The notes: generated by a model from the sequence alone, not told the origin. Shown: positions 44,061 through 54,385, numbered from the stretch's first letter. The stretch: 64,000 nucleotides of DNA from Lodderomyces elongisporus (GCF_030384665.1 NC_083675.1:1794001-1858000), one strand, 5' to 3'. Numbers and translations are program-made.

Positions 44061-44214
44061 ACATCAACAAGTTCAAAGCATGGATGCTGATATAATTAAT
44101 TGCATTGCAAAGATTCTCAACTACTCCGACTTGAAAGCAATCAACATATCCCAATCTACTATTGATGACCTCACCTACAACTCAAGAGTAATTAGAAATC
44201 GAGCTAAGCAATAA
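41755..44214 (+). CDS. PDC2: Pdc2-type regulator, domesticated pogo-like transposase
   Basis: An 819-aa nuclear regulator. In S. cerevisiae Pdc2 controls pyruvate decarboxylase and thiamine-regulated genes. Domains in order: an N-terminal Psq/HTH (IKQKIDICLKAEANPQMTQFDLALWA), a CENP-B-type second HTH (LRKILAEWITQLIWENIPVT, about 75-135), a DDE-1 transposase-like core (about 170-400) and a disordered Asn/Ser/Gln-rich activation region with a long poly-Q at about 755-775. The core retains VVDEFQLFYSLPL and LVILDDCSSH, but the third acidic position reads PMNFG where pogo transposases have a DQG motif. It is therefore catalytically dead, as in yeast Pdc2. The frame extends to a TTG at 41749, but ATG 41755 aligns with the family start. 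Orthology to Pdc2 is strong along the N-terminal 400 residues. Confidence 0.9.
44016..44055 (+). repeat. PDC2: CAG repeat coding for poly-Q in PDC2
   Basis: A near-pure CAG/CAA run encoding about 20 glutamines in the C-terminal region. It is a likely length polymorphism between strains. Confidence 0.9.
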
Positions 44215-44262
44215 CCTGTCTGGTATTTATTCTAAGCATTTTAAAATTCATCAACAATTTTG

Positions 44263-44297
<35 letters not shown>

Positions 44298-44370
44298 ATT
44301 TACATGATAATAACCCCTATATTTTCATTCATGCTCTTCCATATCTCCAAAGATTCCAAACTTTTGTGCA

Positions 44371-44887
44371 TTATGTCGTTGGAGCATCTTCCTCAACATC
44401 ATCCTCCGTGATACCCAACTCTCTAGCTTTTGCCTCTAACCTTGCACGTTTTTCCAATCTGGCTTTTCTTATACGTGCCACTTCTGCCTGAATCTCGTGT
44501 GGCTCCTTAGGAATTTGATTTAACGTTGTTGGATCCGGCCAGAAACCCGGAAGGTTGAATTTCTCATCCGTGTTTAAACCAACATAGTACATAATACAAA
44601 TGGGGGAAAGCAAGTAAAAACCAAACTATTGAAAAAAAAAAAAAAGCAAAGCAATGTTAGTATCGATTTTTTTTTTTTATAATTTCTCCATATTTATTTT
44701 AGGTCATTCCTCTTTAACTTCTAATCAAAAAGCCTCTGGTTAAAAGAAGATGATCTATGATAATATAAACCTTTTGTAAGGAGCTTCATTCTCCAACTTG
44801 ATTATTTTGTCTCAAAGTCAAACATACTTTCGCGGTTTCTAATTGTGTTCGATTAATACTATGAATAAATCTGTGTATGAATCCCAT
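44371..44887 (-). CDS. PET100: Cytochrome c oxidase assembly protein Pet100 (spliced)
   Basis: Exon 1 (44828-44887, 20 codons) and exon 2 (44371-44625) give 104 aa; yeast Pet100 has 111. Pet100 is a single-span inner-membrane chaperone that assembles a subcomplex of cytochrome oxidase subunits (Cox7, Cox8, Cox9). Across the junction the protein reads QLETAKFGFYLLSPICIMYY, which aligns with the family's N-terminal LE-x-F-K-FG-x-Y and its membrane segment. Then come the conserved FNLPGFWPDP, IPKEPHEIQAE and a basic RxxRLEKRARLEAKARE coiled-coil tail. Exon 2 alone has a stop (TAG of the acceptor) directly before it and no ATG at the family start, so the spliced model is required. A CACGTG box lies about 180 bp upstream. 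Confidence 0.88.
44626..44827 (-). other. PET100: Predicted intron in PET100 (202 nt)
   Basis: On the minus strand: donor GTATGT starting at 44827, branch TACTAAC (44655-44661), a T-rich tract and acceptor AATAG ending at 44626. The junction is phase 0 and restores the conserved N-terminus. Confidence 0.88.
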
Positions 44888-45093
44888 GATGAGCTTGAAA
44901 TGTTGAGTCGTTCTTTGTTTTGTACGTAGAACAGATTTGATAAATTAAAAGGAACAGATGATATAGGCTTCTATCGAAAGATTAACATAAATTCAAGTAA
45001 TCGCACTCTTTCTTGGTGTCATTTTTTTTTTTTTTTTTTTTGCTTTCTGCTTAGTCGTTATACAGTATCACGTGCGCTATAGAGTAATGGCTT

Positions 45094-45126
<33 letters not shown>

Positions 45127-45521
45127 CAAAGTTAGTATTATGAATTCTGTAAGGATATGAATATATTAAGAGCTTGTTACTCTCTAGAGTATCTAATTCT
45201 CATCAACATATGTTTTCATCTTCCAAGGACTTAGAGTAATGAAACACATATTCCAAAGCTAATGTGATAATGTAGAAAGTAGGAGAAATAAATAAAAAAG
45301 TATGGGGTTTACATTACATTTGTAAAAGTTCGCATAATTCTTGAGCAAAAAGTTTTTTATGTAAATAGCTTGGATAATTAGACAGGAGAAATCCAGCACT
45401 GCCATGATCAGTAGCATCAGGTGTATTACCAAAAGTCAAACTTGACTCCAACACTTTTTATATTTCTTTTTTTCTTTCTTATTTTTTTTAAGCCACTCCA
45501 TCAACGACAAACCTTACCAAT
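44888..45521. other. Intergenic, promoter of PET100
   Basis: 0.63 kb with T-runs at 45024-45041 and 45104-45125, and a CACGTG box at 45069-45074. A second minus-strand TACTAAC near 45130 has no plausible donor, so I do not call another intron. Confidence 0.55.
45069..45074. promoter_or_regulatory. CACGTG E-box upstream of PET100
   Basis: TATCACGTGCG lies 182 bp upstream of the PET100 start. In Candida, Cbf1 is reported to control respiratory as well as sulfur genes, so the context fits. Inferred. Confidence 0.4.
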
Positions 45522-46721
45522 TCATTTGTCTTCAATTTTGAGCAAGTGAAACCTCCTTTTCGGTTTTATGCCTATTTTAAATAGTCTAGAGGTATCCAAT
45601 GGTTTTTGTCCTTCGCCTAGACTACTTTGAGGATGTCCCTCATGAACTCTGTTATTGACATTATATTTTTCACCAACTGTTTTGTTTCTTCTTTCATTAA
45701 GTATGGTAAAGTTAGCGCTTGGATATATGTATTGGTTTTTTTGTTCTGCAATTCTCACTCTTTTGTTATTCCCTGTTTGCGGTATTGGCAAGGTTGCTGC
45801 TGTTTGTGCCAATTTTTCACAACTTGCGAGATCTTTAGAGATTGGAATTGCGCTACATATCTTGTTGATGTATGTGTTTGTAGCAGAAACATGTAATAAT
45901 TCTGATATATTGTTCTCATCAACTTTGCTGGTGAAAGAGTGACGTGTGGCGGTAGATTCTGAAGGTGAAAATGGCGAAAAGAAATTAGAGATTGTGGTTG
46001 AGTTGCGAAATTTGATGTTGATGTTGGACAACTTGGATTTGTAATAGTGTTTATTAAATCTTGATGTTGTTGAAATATTGGATGATAATGATGAGGGGGA
46101 CGAAGTGAATGAAGAAGATGGAGGGAAGCATGTTGAACGTAGGCATTCTTCAATTTCGTGTTTCAATTCCTTTTTAACTTTACCACTTTCAACTTTTGCT
46201 GAACTTGAACTATTGGGGCCATGAAACAGTTCTTGTTCTTTATCATTAAAGTTTAGAGGAGGAGGATGCGACAACGGATCTAATAACGAACCTCCACAAG
46301 TCTTTTTCTCATTAAGGCTTTGGAAAAAGTGTGAATTTTTTGTTCTTTGGGTATCTAACGTGATGGGCTTCATTAATCCCGTTGCCAGTTTGATTTGATC
46401 ATTCTCCTTAAAATCCGTTTTCTTTAGGATATTCAAACTCTTTGTAATATCTATTTTAGTGGCAGACGGACAAGCACCGTTAAACATTTTGTTTTCATTC
46501 ACTGTACCTGCTGGAGATGACTCAAGGTAACAATCAATCAATTCCAATATTACAGTTTCGTGATCATAACTTCCTTCACAAGTTTTACGCGCTTCATTTA
46601 TTTTGTTGCTATTTGCTTCTTTTATTGGGTCAAAGACAAAACTCTTATTGCCCAGTCGAAAGTTGATGGTTTCAAATGAGGTTATAATATGGTGATCACA
46701 TTCCCTTGTAAATGCCAGCAT
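45522..46721 (-). CDS. Unrecognised 399-aa Ser/Asn-rich protein
   Basis: I do not recognise this gene. The frame is open for 399 codons from a clean ATG with balanced composition, so it is probably real. It is hydrophilic, with no signal peptide or membrane segment, and has a serine-rich centre (about 195-260). Near the C-terminus there are basic blocks (NNKRVRIAEQKNQYIYP, about 315-330, and IGIKPKRRFHLLKIEDK at the very end) that may be the conserved part. Candidate short linear motifs include KRVR (reminiscent of PP1-docking RVxF, but not exact). It may be clade-specific. It lies on the same strand as PET100 and the CYP52 pair, with no overlap. Confidence 0.6.
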   Translation of the reverse strand: MLAFTRECDHHIITSFETINFRLGNKSFVFDPIKEANSNKINEARKTCEGSYDHETVILELIDCYLESSPAGTVNENKMFNGACPSATKIDITKSLNILKKTDFKENDQIKLATGLMKPITLDTQRTKNSHFFQSLNEKKTCGGSLLDPLSHPPPLNFNDKEQELFHGPNSSSSAKVESGKVKKELKHEIEECLRSTCFPPSSSFTSSPSSLSSNISTTSRFNKHYYKSKLSNINIKFRNSTTISNFFSPFSPSESTATRHSFTSKVDENNISELLHVSATNTYINKICSAIPISKDLASCEKLAQTAATLPIPQTGNNKRVRIAEQKNQYIYPSANFTILNERRNKTVGEKYNVNNRVHEGHPQSSLGEGQKPLDTSRLFKIGIKPKRRFHLLKIEDK

Positions 46722-47244
46722 TCTAAAAGATGATTATGTATTTTTTTTCAAATGAGCCCAAAAGTTTATCGTCAAAGAAGAAAATCGGGATTGAAAATGG
46801 AAGTGGCGGGGGGGGGGGGGTATAAGATATAGGCAAAAAGCTTTTTCAAGGATTTTGACTTTTTTCTTGAGGTCTGAGTAAAATCAATCACCGTTGTTTG
46901 TTAGTTATTCAAGTAGATACAAATTACGATAAAGGGAAGGTTGGGAAATGAGTCTGGGGAAAACTGAGAATAGAATGAAGTCTTTTGTTTTTTTTTTGGT
47001 TATGCATTATTTGATTCCAAGATTTATAAGAACTAATACCGCTTAAGGAGGTTTTTTTTTTGGGTTGCAACACCCCCACCAGCTTAATTTGGTTATCTCT
47101 CTGATTTTTTTTTCCTTCTTCAATTTGTAATATAAAAATACTATAAAGAATAACATATAAACGTAAAAGCAAAAAAGCAAAAAAGCAAGAAAGCAAAAAA
47201 GCAAAAAAGCAAAAAATTTCAACCTCACATAATTAAAAAACAAT
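46722..47244. other. Intergenic with GCAAAAAA repeat
   Basis: A 0.5-kb gap with a G-run at 46808-46820 and about six tandem GCAAAAAA units at 47168-47216, starting some 30 bp past the stop of the CYP52 gene. No coding signal was seen. Confidence 0.6.
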
Positions 47245-48825
47245 TTACTCACTCATTTGTATCCAAACACCATCCATGTGGCTCATAGTCAAGTGAATTA
47301 ATTTCTTACATGGATCAGGGGAATCGTCCATACTTTTTAAATCGGGAAACATCTGTGCTAGTCTACAAATGGTGTAGCTTGCTTCTGTCAATGCAAATTG
47401 TTGGCCCAAACAGATTCTGGGTCCACCATTGAATGGCAAATATGCCCATCCCAATTGTTTCAAGTCAGCCCATCTTTCTGGTCTAAACACAGTGGCATCT
47501 TCCCCATAGTGCATGGGCATTCTATGTAACAAGTATGGAGAATAAGCAAAAGTTGTTCCCTTGCCGATAAACACTGGTGATTTCTCATCAAGGCCACCGC
47601 CTGTAGGCAATGTCGTATCCTTTGTAGCTACTCGGAAATTAATTGGCACTGATGGGTAAAGACGCAATATTTCATTGAGCACCCATTTAAGGTATGTGCA
47701 TTGTTTCAAAGTTTCAAATGTGATTTTGTTTACTAGTGCATCTTCACCCGATCCAAAGTGTTGGTAAATTTCCTTTTTCAATTTTTCCCACACATTTTGA
47801 TGACGTGCTAGTTCAAAAATGGTGAATGATAAAAGACCGGCAGTAGTGTCTCTTCCGGCAACCATAATGTTTAGCAATTGGTCTTGCAAGACTTGGGGAT
47901 CACGTGTATGCTTAGCCAACTGATAAAGAAATGTATAGTTGTGTTTGCAGTGTTCTTCCAACTCTTTAGGGGTTAAACAAAGTGCTCTATTGACAAATCG
48001 TTTGGCGAATTTGTGGACAATCTTGGTGTTTCTTTTAAAGGATGGAGGATTGTAGAGAAAGTACAATACTTGAAGGTATGTCCTTACCGCTAAAGCCTTT
48101 TGTGTCTCATTGAATGCTTCAGCAAAGCCAGCAACTTCGGGGTCACATTCCAATCCAATAGAAGCATCGTAAAGAGAATGTACCGACTCGCCAAATAAAA
48201 ACTCGGTTGAAGTATCAACTGTCAATTTATAAAACAACTCTTGTATATCAAAAGTGCCACCATTATGAGTTTTAATGTGCTTGGCCAAGGTTTGTAAATG
48301 CGGCTCAATAGTTTGCACATGAGCCACTTGTTCTCTTGCAAATTGTGGTCTCAACATTTGTCTACTTTCTTTCCATCCTTCGCCATCCAAGGTGAATACA
48401 CCATTGCCCAACAATGGTTTAAAGTGTGCGTGTCGGGTACCCAAGCCAAAGTCATTAAACTGAGTTGCCAATACAGCCTTCAAGTTTTCTGGATTAACAC
48501 TAGCAACAACACGTACTCCAAACAAGTAAGCTGAGAATGTAGTGCGACGACCAAACTTCTCGTACAACACCATTGGAAAGTCGACCAACTCACCAGTTGT
48601 TTTGAGACGTTGGAGCAAATATCCAAGGCGAAGACCCAATGGCCCACCTTCGGGAAAAATAATGGGTTCTTTGCAATGATGTGCTCTGCGAAAGATCTCT
48701 CGTTTGATAAAGATACATATGAAGTATGTTCCAAAAATAATGAAGAGAATGCCGAACCATATAGTGTGAGAAGAGTAAGGCGGTTGCAAAGCGTGGCCAG
48801 TATTGGAGATGATTGTTTCCATCAT
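47245..48825 (-). CDS. Cytochrome P450 CYP52 family (alkane/fatty-acid omega-hydroxylase), copy A
   Basis: A 526-aa microsomal P450 of the yeast CYP52 (ALK) family, which omega-hydroxylates n-alkanes and fatty acids before beta-oxidation. An N-terminal anchor (about 25-45) is followed by a basic turn (KREIFRRAHHC). The I-helix oxygen motif is AGRDTTAG, the K-helix ExxR is NEILRLYPSVP, and the heme-binding loop is FNGGPRICLGQ with C472 as the thiolate. Length and motifs are typical of ALK proteins. It is a tandem paralogue of the gene at 50936-52501, and long internal stretches are nearly identical in DNA. Two ATGs are in tandem at 48825 and 48822; I use the first. I cannot say which ALK number it corresponds to. 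Confidence 0.93.
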   Translation of the reverse strand: MMETIISNTGHALQPPYSSHTIWFGILFIIFGTYFICIFIKREIFRRAHHCKEPIIFPEGGPLGLRLGYLLQRLKTTGELVDFPMVLYEKFGRRTTFSAYLFGVRVVASVNPENLKAVLATQFNDFGLGTRHAHFKPLLGNGVFTLDGEGWKESRQMLRPQFAREQVAHVQTIEPHLQTLAKHIKTHNGGTFDIQELFYKLTVDTSTEFLFGESVHSLYDASIGLECDPEVAGFAEAFNETQKALAVRTYLQVLYFLYNPPSFKRNTKIVHKFAKRFVNRALCLTPKELEEHCKHNYTFLYQLAKHTRDPQVLQDQLLNIMVAGRDTTAGLLSFTIFELARHQNVWEKLKKEIYQHFGSGEDALVNKITFETLKQCTYLKWVLNEILRLYPSVPINFRVATKDTTLPTGGGLDEKSPVFIGKGTTFAYSPYLLHRMPMHYGEDATVFRPERWADLKQLGWAYLPFNGGPRICLGQQFALTEASYTICRLAQMFPDLKSMDDSPDPCKKLIHLTMSHMDGVWIQMSE

Positions 48826-50935
48826 CTTTGCAGTATAATACTTAATGAACGCCTCAATAGCAACAAAGTATATCTATATATATATATATAAATATGAAAA
48901 TAATATCAAATTCAGACAAAAAATATAAAGAGTGCAAGAATTGACAAAGAGTTAATGATTCGGAGTATTGAAGAGTAAAAAAAGAAGTAGCGGAACTTGA
49001 ATTGGATAATGTAAGAAGTATTTATAATAAACTAAAGAGACATATATATATATATATATATATACGTATAAATATAGTAAGCTGCTATGTTGATTAATTG
49101 GCAAGCAAACTAGAGTAAACATGAAGGGGTAGAAAAGAGTAAATTTTCGATATAGTGATTTTTAGAATAGAGACAAAGAAAATAAAAGAAAAAAAAATGT
49201 GCGGATGTGCGTATGTGCGTATACCGAGTTTTAAGAAATGTCATCTCCATGCTGTGTTTGAGGGGAGAATTATCAAAGCTTAATTCAATGTCGATATTCG
49301 TAGAGAAATTTGTTCATTAAACTTTTAAATGTGAATGTGAATAATTCTTTTTTTTTTTCGAAGAAAGAGGGGAGGGGGAAGAAAAGTGGGTGAAGGGTTT
49401 GCTACTAGCCTATGGTTTCTCCTTCTGTCAAGTTAAAAGTTACTATAAGGATGTTTGATAAAATCATAGTTAGTTTAAAAGTACTTAGTTTATTGCTCTA
49501 TTAGAATTAGTAAAAGTACTCAGTTTGTAACATTGTCTGAGCAATATATAACCCCAACCCCCTCGCCCCAAAAAAAAGAAAACAAATATAATGAAGAAAG
49601 AAGATTAAAATCAAATCTAATGGAAATAAGTAAAAGATGAGACTATAACATATTTAAAAAATTGGTTAGTTGGTTATAGAGAAAGGATGGATTGGTTTTT
49701 TGAAAGTGGAAATTTTTTTTTTTAAAATAAAAAGTAGGAAAAAAGTAAAAATGTTTGCTCACATCGGAGTAGTACAAACTAATTATAACTCCGAACAATT
49801 ATAAAACCGTGTGTCACAAAAAGCTTTGCGAACGTAAAAAAAGCTGATTAAAAACAGAAACATATGTGTTACATTTCTGTGTCACAATTTTTTGGCTGAC
49901 TCCTGTGTCTGATTTCTCTGTGGAAAGGAGACGGAGGTGGGAGGGGGAGGGGTAGAAAAAGAAAGGGTAAATGGTGGGTGTTGGAGGGGGAGGAGCAAAA
50001 AAAACAGGGAATTACCCCTCAAACAGATTCCGCTTTTTTATTTTTGTTTCCTCTTCCTTACGGTTTCTATTTCTCTCTTGTTTGTCAAAGTTGTAAAAAT
50101 GTATTTCTATTGTTGCAATTGATGCTAGAAAGTAACATCCCCCATGGGTATATGTTTATAAAAAATAAAATATTGCATTTCCAATGTGAATGTGATAAAT
50201 TTTTTTATTCTTATCTTTCATCATTTTTCCCCTTTCGTTGAGAAACTGTAAAAAATTGAACATGGAAACAAACAGTCTCTCTAGAGTGTATAATGATGGA
50301 ATACAATAGCGGCTTAGTGGTTTCTCAAACAAGATTGTACTGTGATAATATTGTTAGAATAAAAATATATTCAGTTAGTCAAGTCATTGGTAATACTGTT
50401 GTACAATCGTATATCAACATTGCTCACCACAAACGTATACAACTTATCAAAAAAGGAAAGCAACCATGTTCTTTCCCTTTCTTCTTTTTTCCTGACTCTT
50501 TTTCCTTAATTGTAAAACCAAAACAATTCATTTTATCTATTTTCAGTGTAAAAGTTATCAACCGGTCTTTTGTTTTCACTTTTCTCAATAACAAAAAAAT
50601 TGGGGATCATACGTAATTATAGAGTCTGAAACAAGTTGCACAACATATATATAAGTTTACTTAAAAAAATATACACAAACAAATCAGATCTAAATTTTTA
50701 CAATCACAGTATATAATATGAAAAAAAGAATCAAAAAGGAAACAAGGTAAGAAATATATATATATATATTTAAAGAAAAACAAATTCAAGTCGAATCAAA
50801 TCAAAGCAAAAACATAAAAAAAATAAATCTGAATCTTTGTTTTTCTTGTTTTCTTCTTTTTTTTTCTTTTTTTTTTTTTTTTTGCAAACAGATATTCTCT
50901 CTTTTTTGGCATTTATTTGGCACATATATTCATCA
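48826..50935. other. Long promoter region between the two CYP52 genes
   Basis: 2.1 kb upstream of copy A and downstream of copy B. It holds (TA)n runs at about 48872-48889, 49045-49064 and 50756-50769, CGGAGT sites at 48961-48966 and 49765-49770, and the inverse ACTCCG at 49788-49793. Small ORFs are low complexity. The length is typical of strongly regulated ALK promoters. Confidence 0.55.
49765..49793. promoter_or_regulatory. Inverted repeat CGGAGT-N17-ACTCCG
   Basis: A perfect 6-bp inverted repeat with CGG at the outside, the geometry that Zn2Cys6 dimers such as the oleate-response regulators use (CGG...CCG). It lies about 0.94 kb upstream of CYP52 copy A. Further CGGAGT copies occur in both CYP52 promoters. 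Function is inferred. Confidence 0.35.
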
Positions 50936-52501
50936 TTAGCTCATTTCAATCCACGCGCCATCCATAAGACTCATTGTCAAGTGAATCAATTTCTTACATG
51001 GGTCAGGCTGGTCATAGTTGCTAGCCAAGTTGGGAAACATTTGTGCTAGTCTACAAATAGTGTAGCTAGCTTCTGTCAAGGCAAATTGTTGGCCCAAACA
51101 GATTCTGGGTCCACCATTGAATGGTAAATAAGCCCATCCCAATTGCTTTAGGTCAGCCCATCTTTCGGGTCTAAACTCATTTGCATCCTTGCCATAATAC
51201 TCTTCTATTCTGTGTAGCAAGTAAACGGAATAAGCAAAAGTTGTTCCCTTGCCAATAAATACTGGTGCAGTTCCATCGGGACCACCGCCTGTGGGTAAAG
51301 TAGTGTCTTTTAAAGCAGTGCGAAAGTTGATTGGCACTGATGGGTAAAGACGCAATATTTCATTGAGCACCCATTTGAGGTATGTGCATTGTTTCAAAGT
51401 TTCAAAAGTAATCTTTGAGACATCTGCATCTTCACCCGATCCAAAGTGTTGGTAAATTTCATCCTTCAATTTTTGCCAAACCTCGGGGTTACGTGCGAGT
51501 TCAAAAAAGGTGAATGATAAAAGACCGGCAGTAGTGTCTCTTCCCGCAACCATAATGTTTAATAATTGGTCTTGCAAAACTTTTGGGTCTCTTGTGTGCT
51601 TTGCCAATTCGTAAAGAAAAGTATAGTGGTGTTTGCAGTGTTCTTCCAATTCGTCTTTGCTCAAGTTCAATGCTTTATTAACAAAACGTTTGGCAAACTT
51701 GTGGACAACCTTTGTATTTTTCCAAAATGATGGTGGATTGTAGAGAAAGTACAATACTTGGAGGTATGTTCTTACTGCCAAATCCTTTTGTGTCTCATTG
51801 AATGCTTCAGCAAAGCCAGCAACTTCGGGGTCACATTCCAATCCAATAGAAGCATCGTAAAGCGAGTGTACTGACTCGCCAAATAAAAATTCGGTTGAAG
51901 TGTCAACGGTAAATCTAAAGAATAATTCTTGAATGTCAAATGATTTTCCTTTACTTGCCCTAATATGTTTAGCCAATATTTGAATGTGTGGTTCCAATGC
52001 TTGCACATGAGCAATTTGGTCTCTTGCAAATTGTGGTCTCAACATTTGTCTACTTTCTTTCCATCCTTCGCCATCCAAGGTGAATACCCCATTGCCCAAC
52101 AATGGTTTAAAGTGTGCGTGTCTGGTACCCAAGCCAAAGTCGTTAAACTGAGTTGCCAATACAGCCTTCAAGTTTTCAGGTTCGACTCCAACAACGACTC
52201 TTACACCAAACAAGTAAGCTGAGAATGTCTTGACACGATCAAACTTGTGGTATAATTTGCACATAAAGTCAACAATCTCACCTTTTTTCTTCTTGTCTTG
52301 CAAGTCATAGCCTAGTTTGATACCCAATGGACCACCTTCAGGGTAGACAAATGGTTCCATACATCCTCGTTGTCTTCTAAAGATTTCACGTCTAATGTAG
52401 AGCCCTGTAAAGTAAGTGGTAATTAGGAGGGTTATGGCTCCGTACCAAGTAAACAAGTGTTGGACAATAGCCAGTGGTAGGGTTTCCAAAGATATTGCCA
52501 T
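50936..52501 (-). CDS. Cytochrome P450 CYP52 family (alkane/fatty-acid omega-hydroxylase), copy B
   Basis: A 521-aa CYP52 P450 with the same motif order as copy A: an N-terminal membrane anchor, basic RREIFRRQRGC, I-helix AGRDTTAG, K-helix NEILRLYPSVP and heme loop FNGGPRICLGQ with C468. The first 100 residues and the B-C loop diverge from copy A, while the middle (for example TQFNDFGLGTRHAHFKPLLG and ESVHSLYDASIGLECDPEV) is identical. The substrate-recognition differences are therefore mostly N-terminal. The frame opens two codons earlier through a TTG; ATG 52501 is the start. The terminal redox partner would be NADPH-P450 reductase in the ER. Alkane versus fatty-acid preference cannot be read from the sequence. 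Confidence 0.93.
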   Translation of the reverse strand: MAISLETLPLAIVQHLFTWYGAITLLITTYFTGLYIRREIFRRQRGCMEPFVYPEGGPLGIKLGYDLQDKKKKGEIVDFMCKLYHKFDRVKTFSAYLFGVRVVVGVEPENLKAVLATQFNDFGLGTRHAHFKPLLGNGVFTLDGEGWKESRQMLRPQFARDQIAHVQALEPHIQILAKHIRASKGKSFDIQELFFRFTVDTSTEFLFGESVHSLYDASIGLECDPEVAGFAEAFNETQKDLAVRTYLQVLYFLYNPPSFWKNTKVVHKFAKRFVNKALNLSKDELEEHCKHHYTFLYELAKHTRDPKVLQDQLLNIMVAGRDTTAGLLSFTFFELARNPEVWQKLKDEIYQHFGSGEDADVSKITFETLKQCTYLKWVLNEILRLYPSVPINFRTALKDTTLPTGGGPDGTAPVFIGKGTTFAYSVYLLHRIEEYYGKDANEFRPERWADLKQLGWAYLPFNGGPRICLGQQFALTEASYTICRLAQMFPNLASNYDQPDPCKKLIHLTMSLMDGAWIEMS

Positions 52502-54385
52502 AGTCAATGAAATAAAAAAAAAGGGTGTGTAGATATCTATGTTTATCGAGAGATATATTTATGTTTCGGAGTGTGTTTGTGTTTGTGGGTGTGTATATGT
52601 TGATTAAAAGAATATATCAAATGGGTATTGTATATGAGTATCTGGTTAATCAGTAATATTTAAGTAAAGCAAATAGACGAATTAGATAAAAGAAACTTGA
52701 TAGAATTAAAACTGTAAGAAAGAAAAAAAAAAGGGAATGGTATGCTGTTATATATATATAGACAAACAACAATTTAAAAGTCTAGTGTTTCCAAGTTGTA
52801 AATGTTTTAAAATCTGAATGTGAAATTTTATTCTGCAAGTTTCTTAATACCAATCTTCTTTTGATGTTGCGGTATAAGGGTATAGAGAGTTGAAATGAGG
52901 GGGAGAAGGGGGAGAAGCATAATGTACATTGTTTACATTGGTTACATAAGTTATATTGGTTGTATTAGTAACAACAAAGAAAGGGTGATTGTCTGTTTTG
53001 TATATTATGCAAGGGAATGCTAAAAAAAATATGTTGCTTGTTGTTTTATTCTTTAACATTGTACAGAAATTTCAGTTAACAAACCCCTTTGTATAACATC
53101 TGGTAGCATCTTTATAAGCTCTAAGTTTCGTACCCCCTCCATCCCAATGAAGCAACAATTTAGATACAATAACTGAATAGATAGAATCTGTTCACTCCAT
53201 AATATTCCATATGGACGACAACTCCGCAACTTGCACAAAATTTACAGTCATAAAAAAAAAATAAAACAGCAGTTGAAGTATTACTTCTGCAGATTACACA
53301 AAGCTAGAAAAGGAGCAAAGAAAGAGTTAGAGAAATAGAAAGCAAAAGCTTAATTTTTTGAGTTACACAAAACCCCGAAAAGAGAAAGCAAAAAAAAAAG
53401 CAAAAGAAAAGCAAAAAAAAATACCCCGCAAGAAAGATCTACATGTGCAATCAGACATCTTACCATTGCTACCAATTGTATACTTTTCTTTTACTCTTAT
53501 TTTATTTAGTAAAAAATCTTACACTATAATCATGTAAACAAAAAAAATATGAAAAAGTATAGCAAAGAAGTATTCAGGGAATCGAATTGCTCAAGGTGAA
53601 ATCAAAGGCTCATTACTTGCATGTTTATTACAAAACAAACACTGTCTACAAACTACTAAGGGATATAGTAAAAGATTGATAAAGAATCATTAAATGGATA
53701 GGAAAAAAAAAGAAAAAGAAAAAAAAGGGAAGTGTTGATAGATGCTTCAAACTATACCACATTCACAATGCAAATGTAAAGTCCAGTAGTAAACTCAATT
53801 ACTTGTATATACTTCATTCCAACATGTGATGTTTCGTGTACTAATATAGTTTCCATCTTCTTATCGTCTATTGCCACTATTCACATGGAGCTCTCATTTG
53901 CGAGAAAGAAAAAAATAAATAATAATAATATCTTAGTTGCTTAATCTTGATTGACACAATTTTATAAGGTAAAGATGAAAGGAAACAAAACGTTGGAGTT
54001 TAATCGTGTACTTTTCTATCCCCATCATCCCCCATATTTTGTTCCTTCTTTTAATCTTTTGAACTTCAAATTTGTTTGTTGTTTGTTTGTTGTTGTTCGT
54101 TGTTGTTTGTTGTCAAATTTTTCACATGTCAAAAAATAAAAATCTTTTAAACCTTTTTTTTTTAAAAAAAGCCCTTTTTTTTTGTATTATAATTTTTGAA
54201 ACATTACCCCATATCTAGTACTGCACATAGAAACAACTTTACACAAACACATAAAATAAGACAACGCCATCTAAGTAGAGATTTCATAAAGCTTTAGGGG
54301 GGGGAAGAAGAAAGATTGTCACCATTGCCAATAGCATCTTTCCCTTCCTCTTCTCGCTCCCCCCCCCCTCTTTTTCTCTCCACTA
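52502..54385. other. Intergenic upstream of CYP52 copy B
   Basis: 1.9 kb with a CGGAGT site at 52567-52572, a TATATATATA element at 52749-52759, GT-rich DNA at 52568-52600 and C/G homopolymers at 54297-54303 and 54359-54368. No recognisable gene. Confidence 0.55.

Noticed and set aside
45110..45140. A second minus-strand TACTAAC upstream of PET100
   Set aside because: No GTATGT-like donor upstream and no ORF to join; probably chance.
49202..49226. CGG-N19-CCG as an oleate-response element before CYP52 copy A
   Set aside because: The spacer is longer than the known 15-18 bp and the internal consensus bases are missing.
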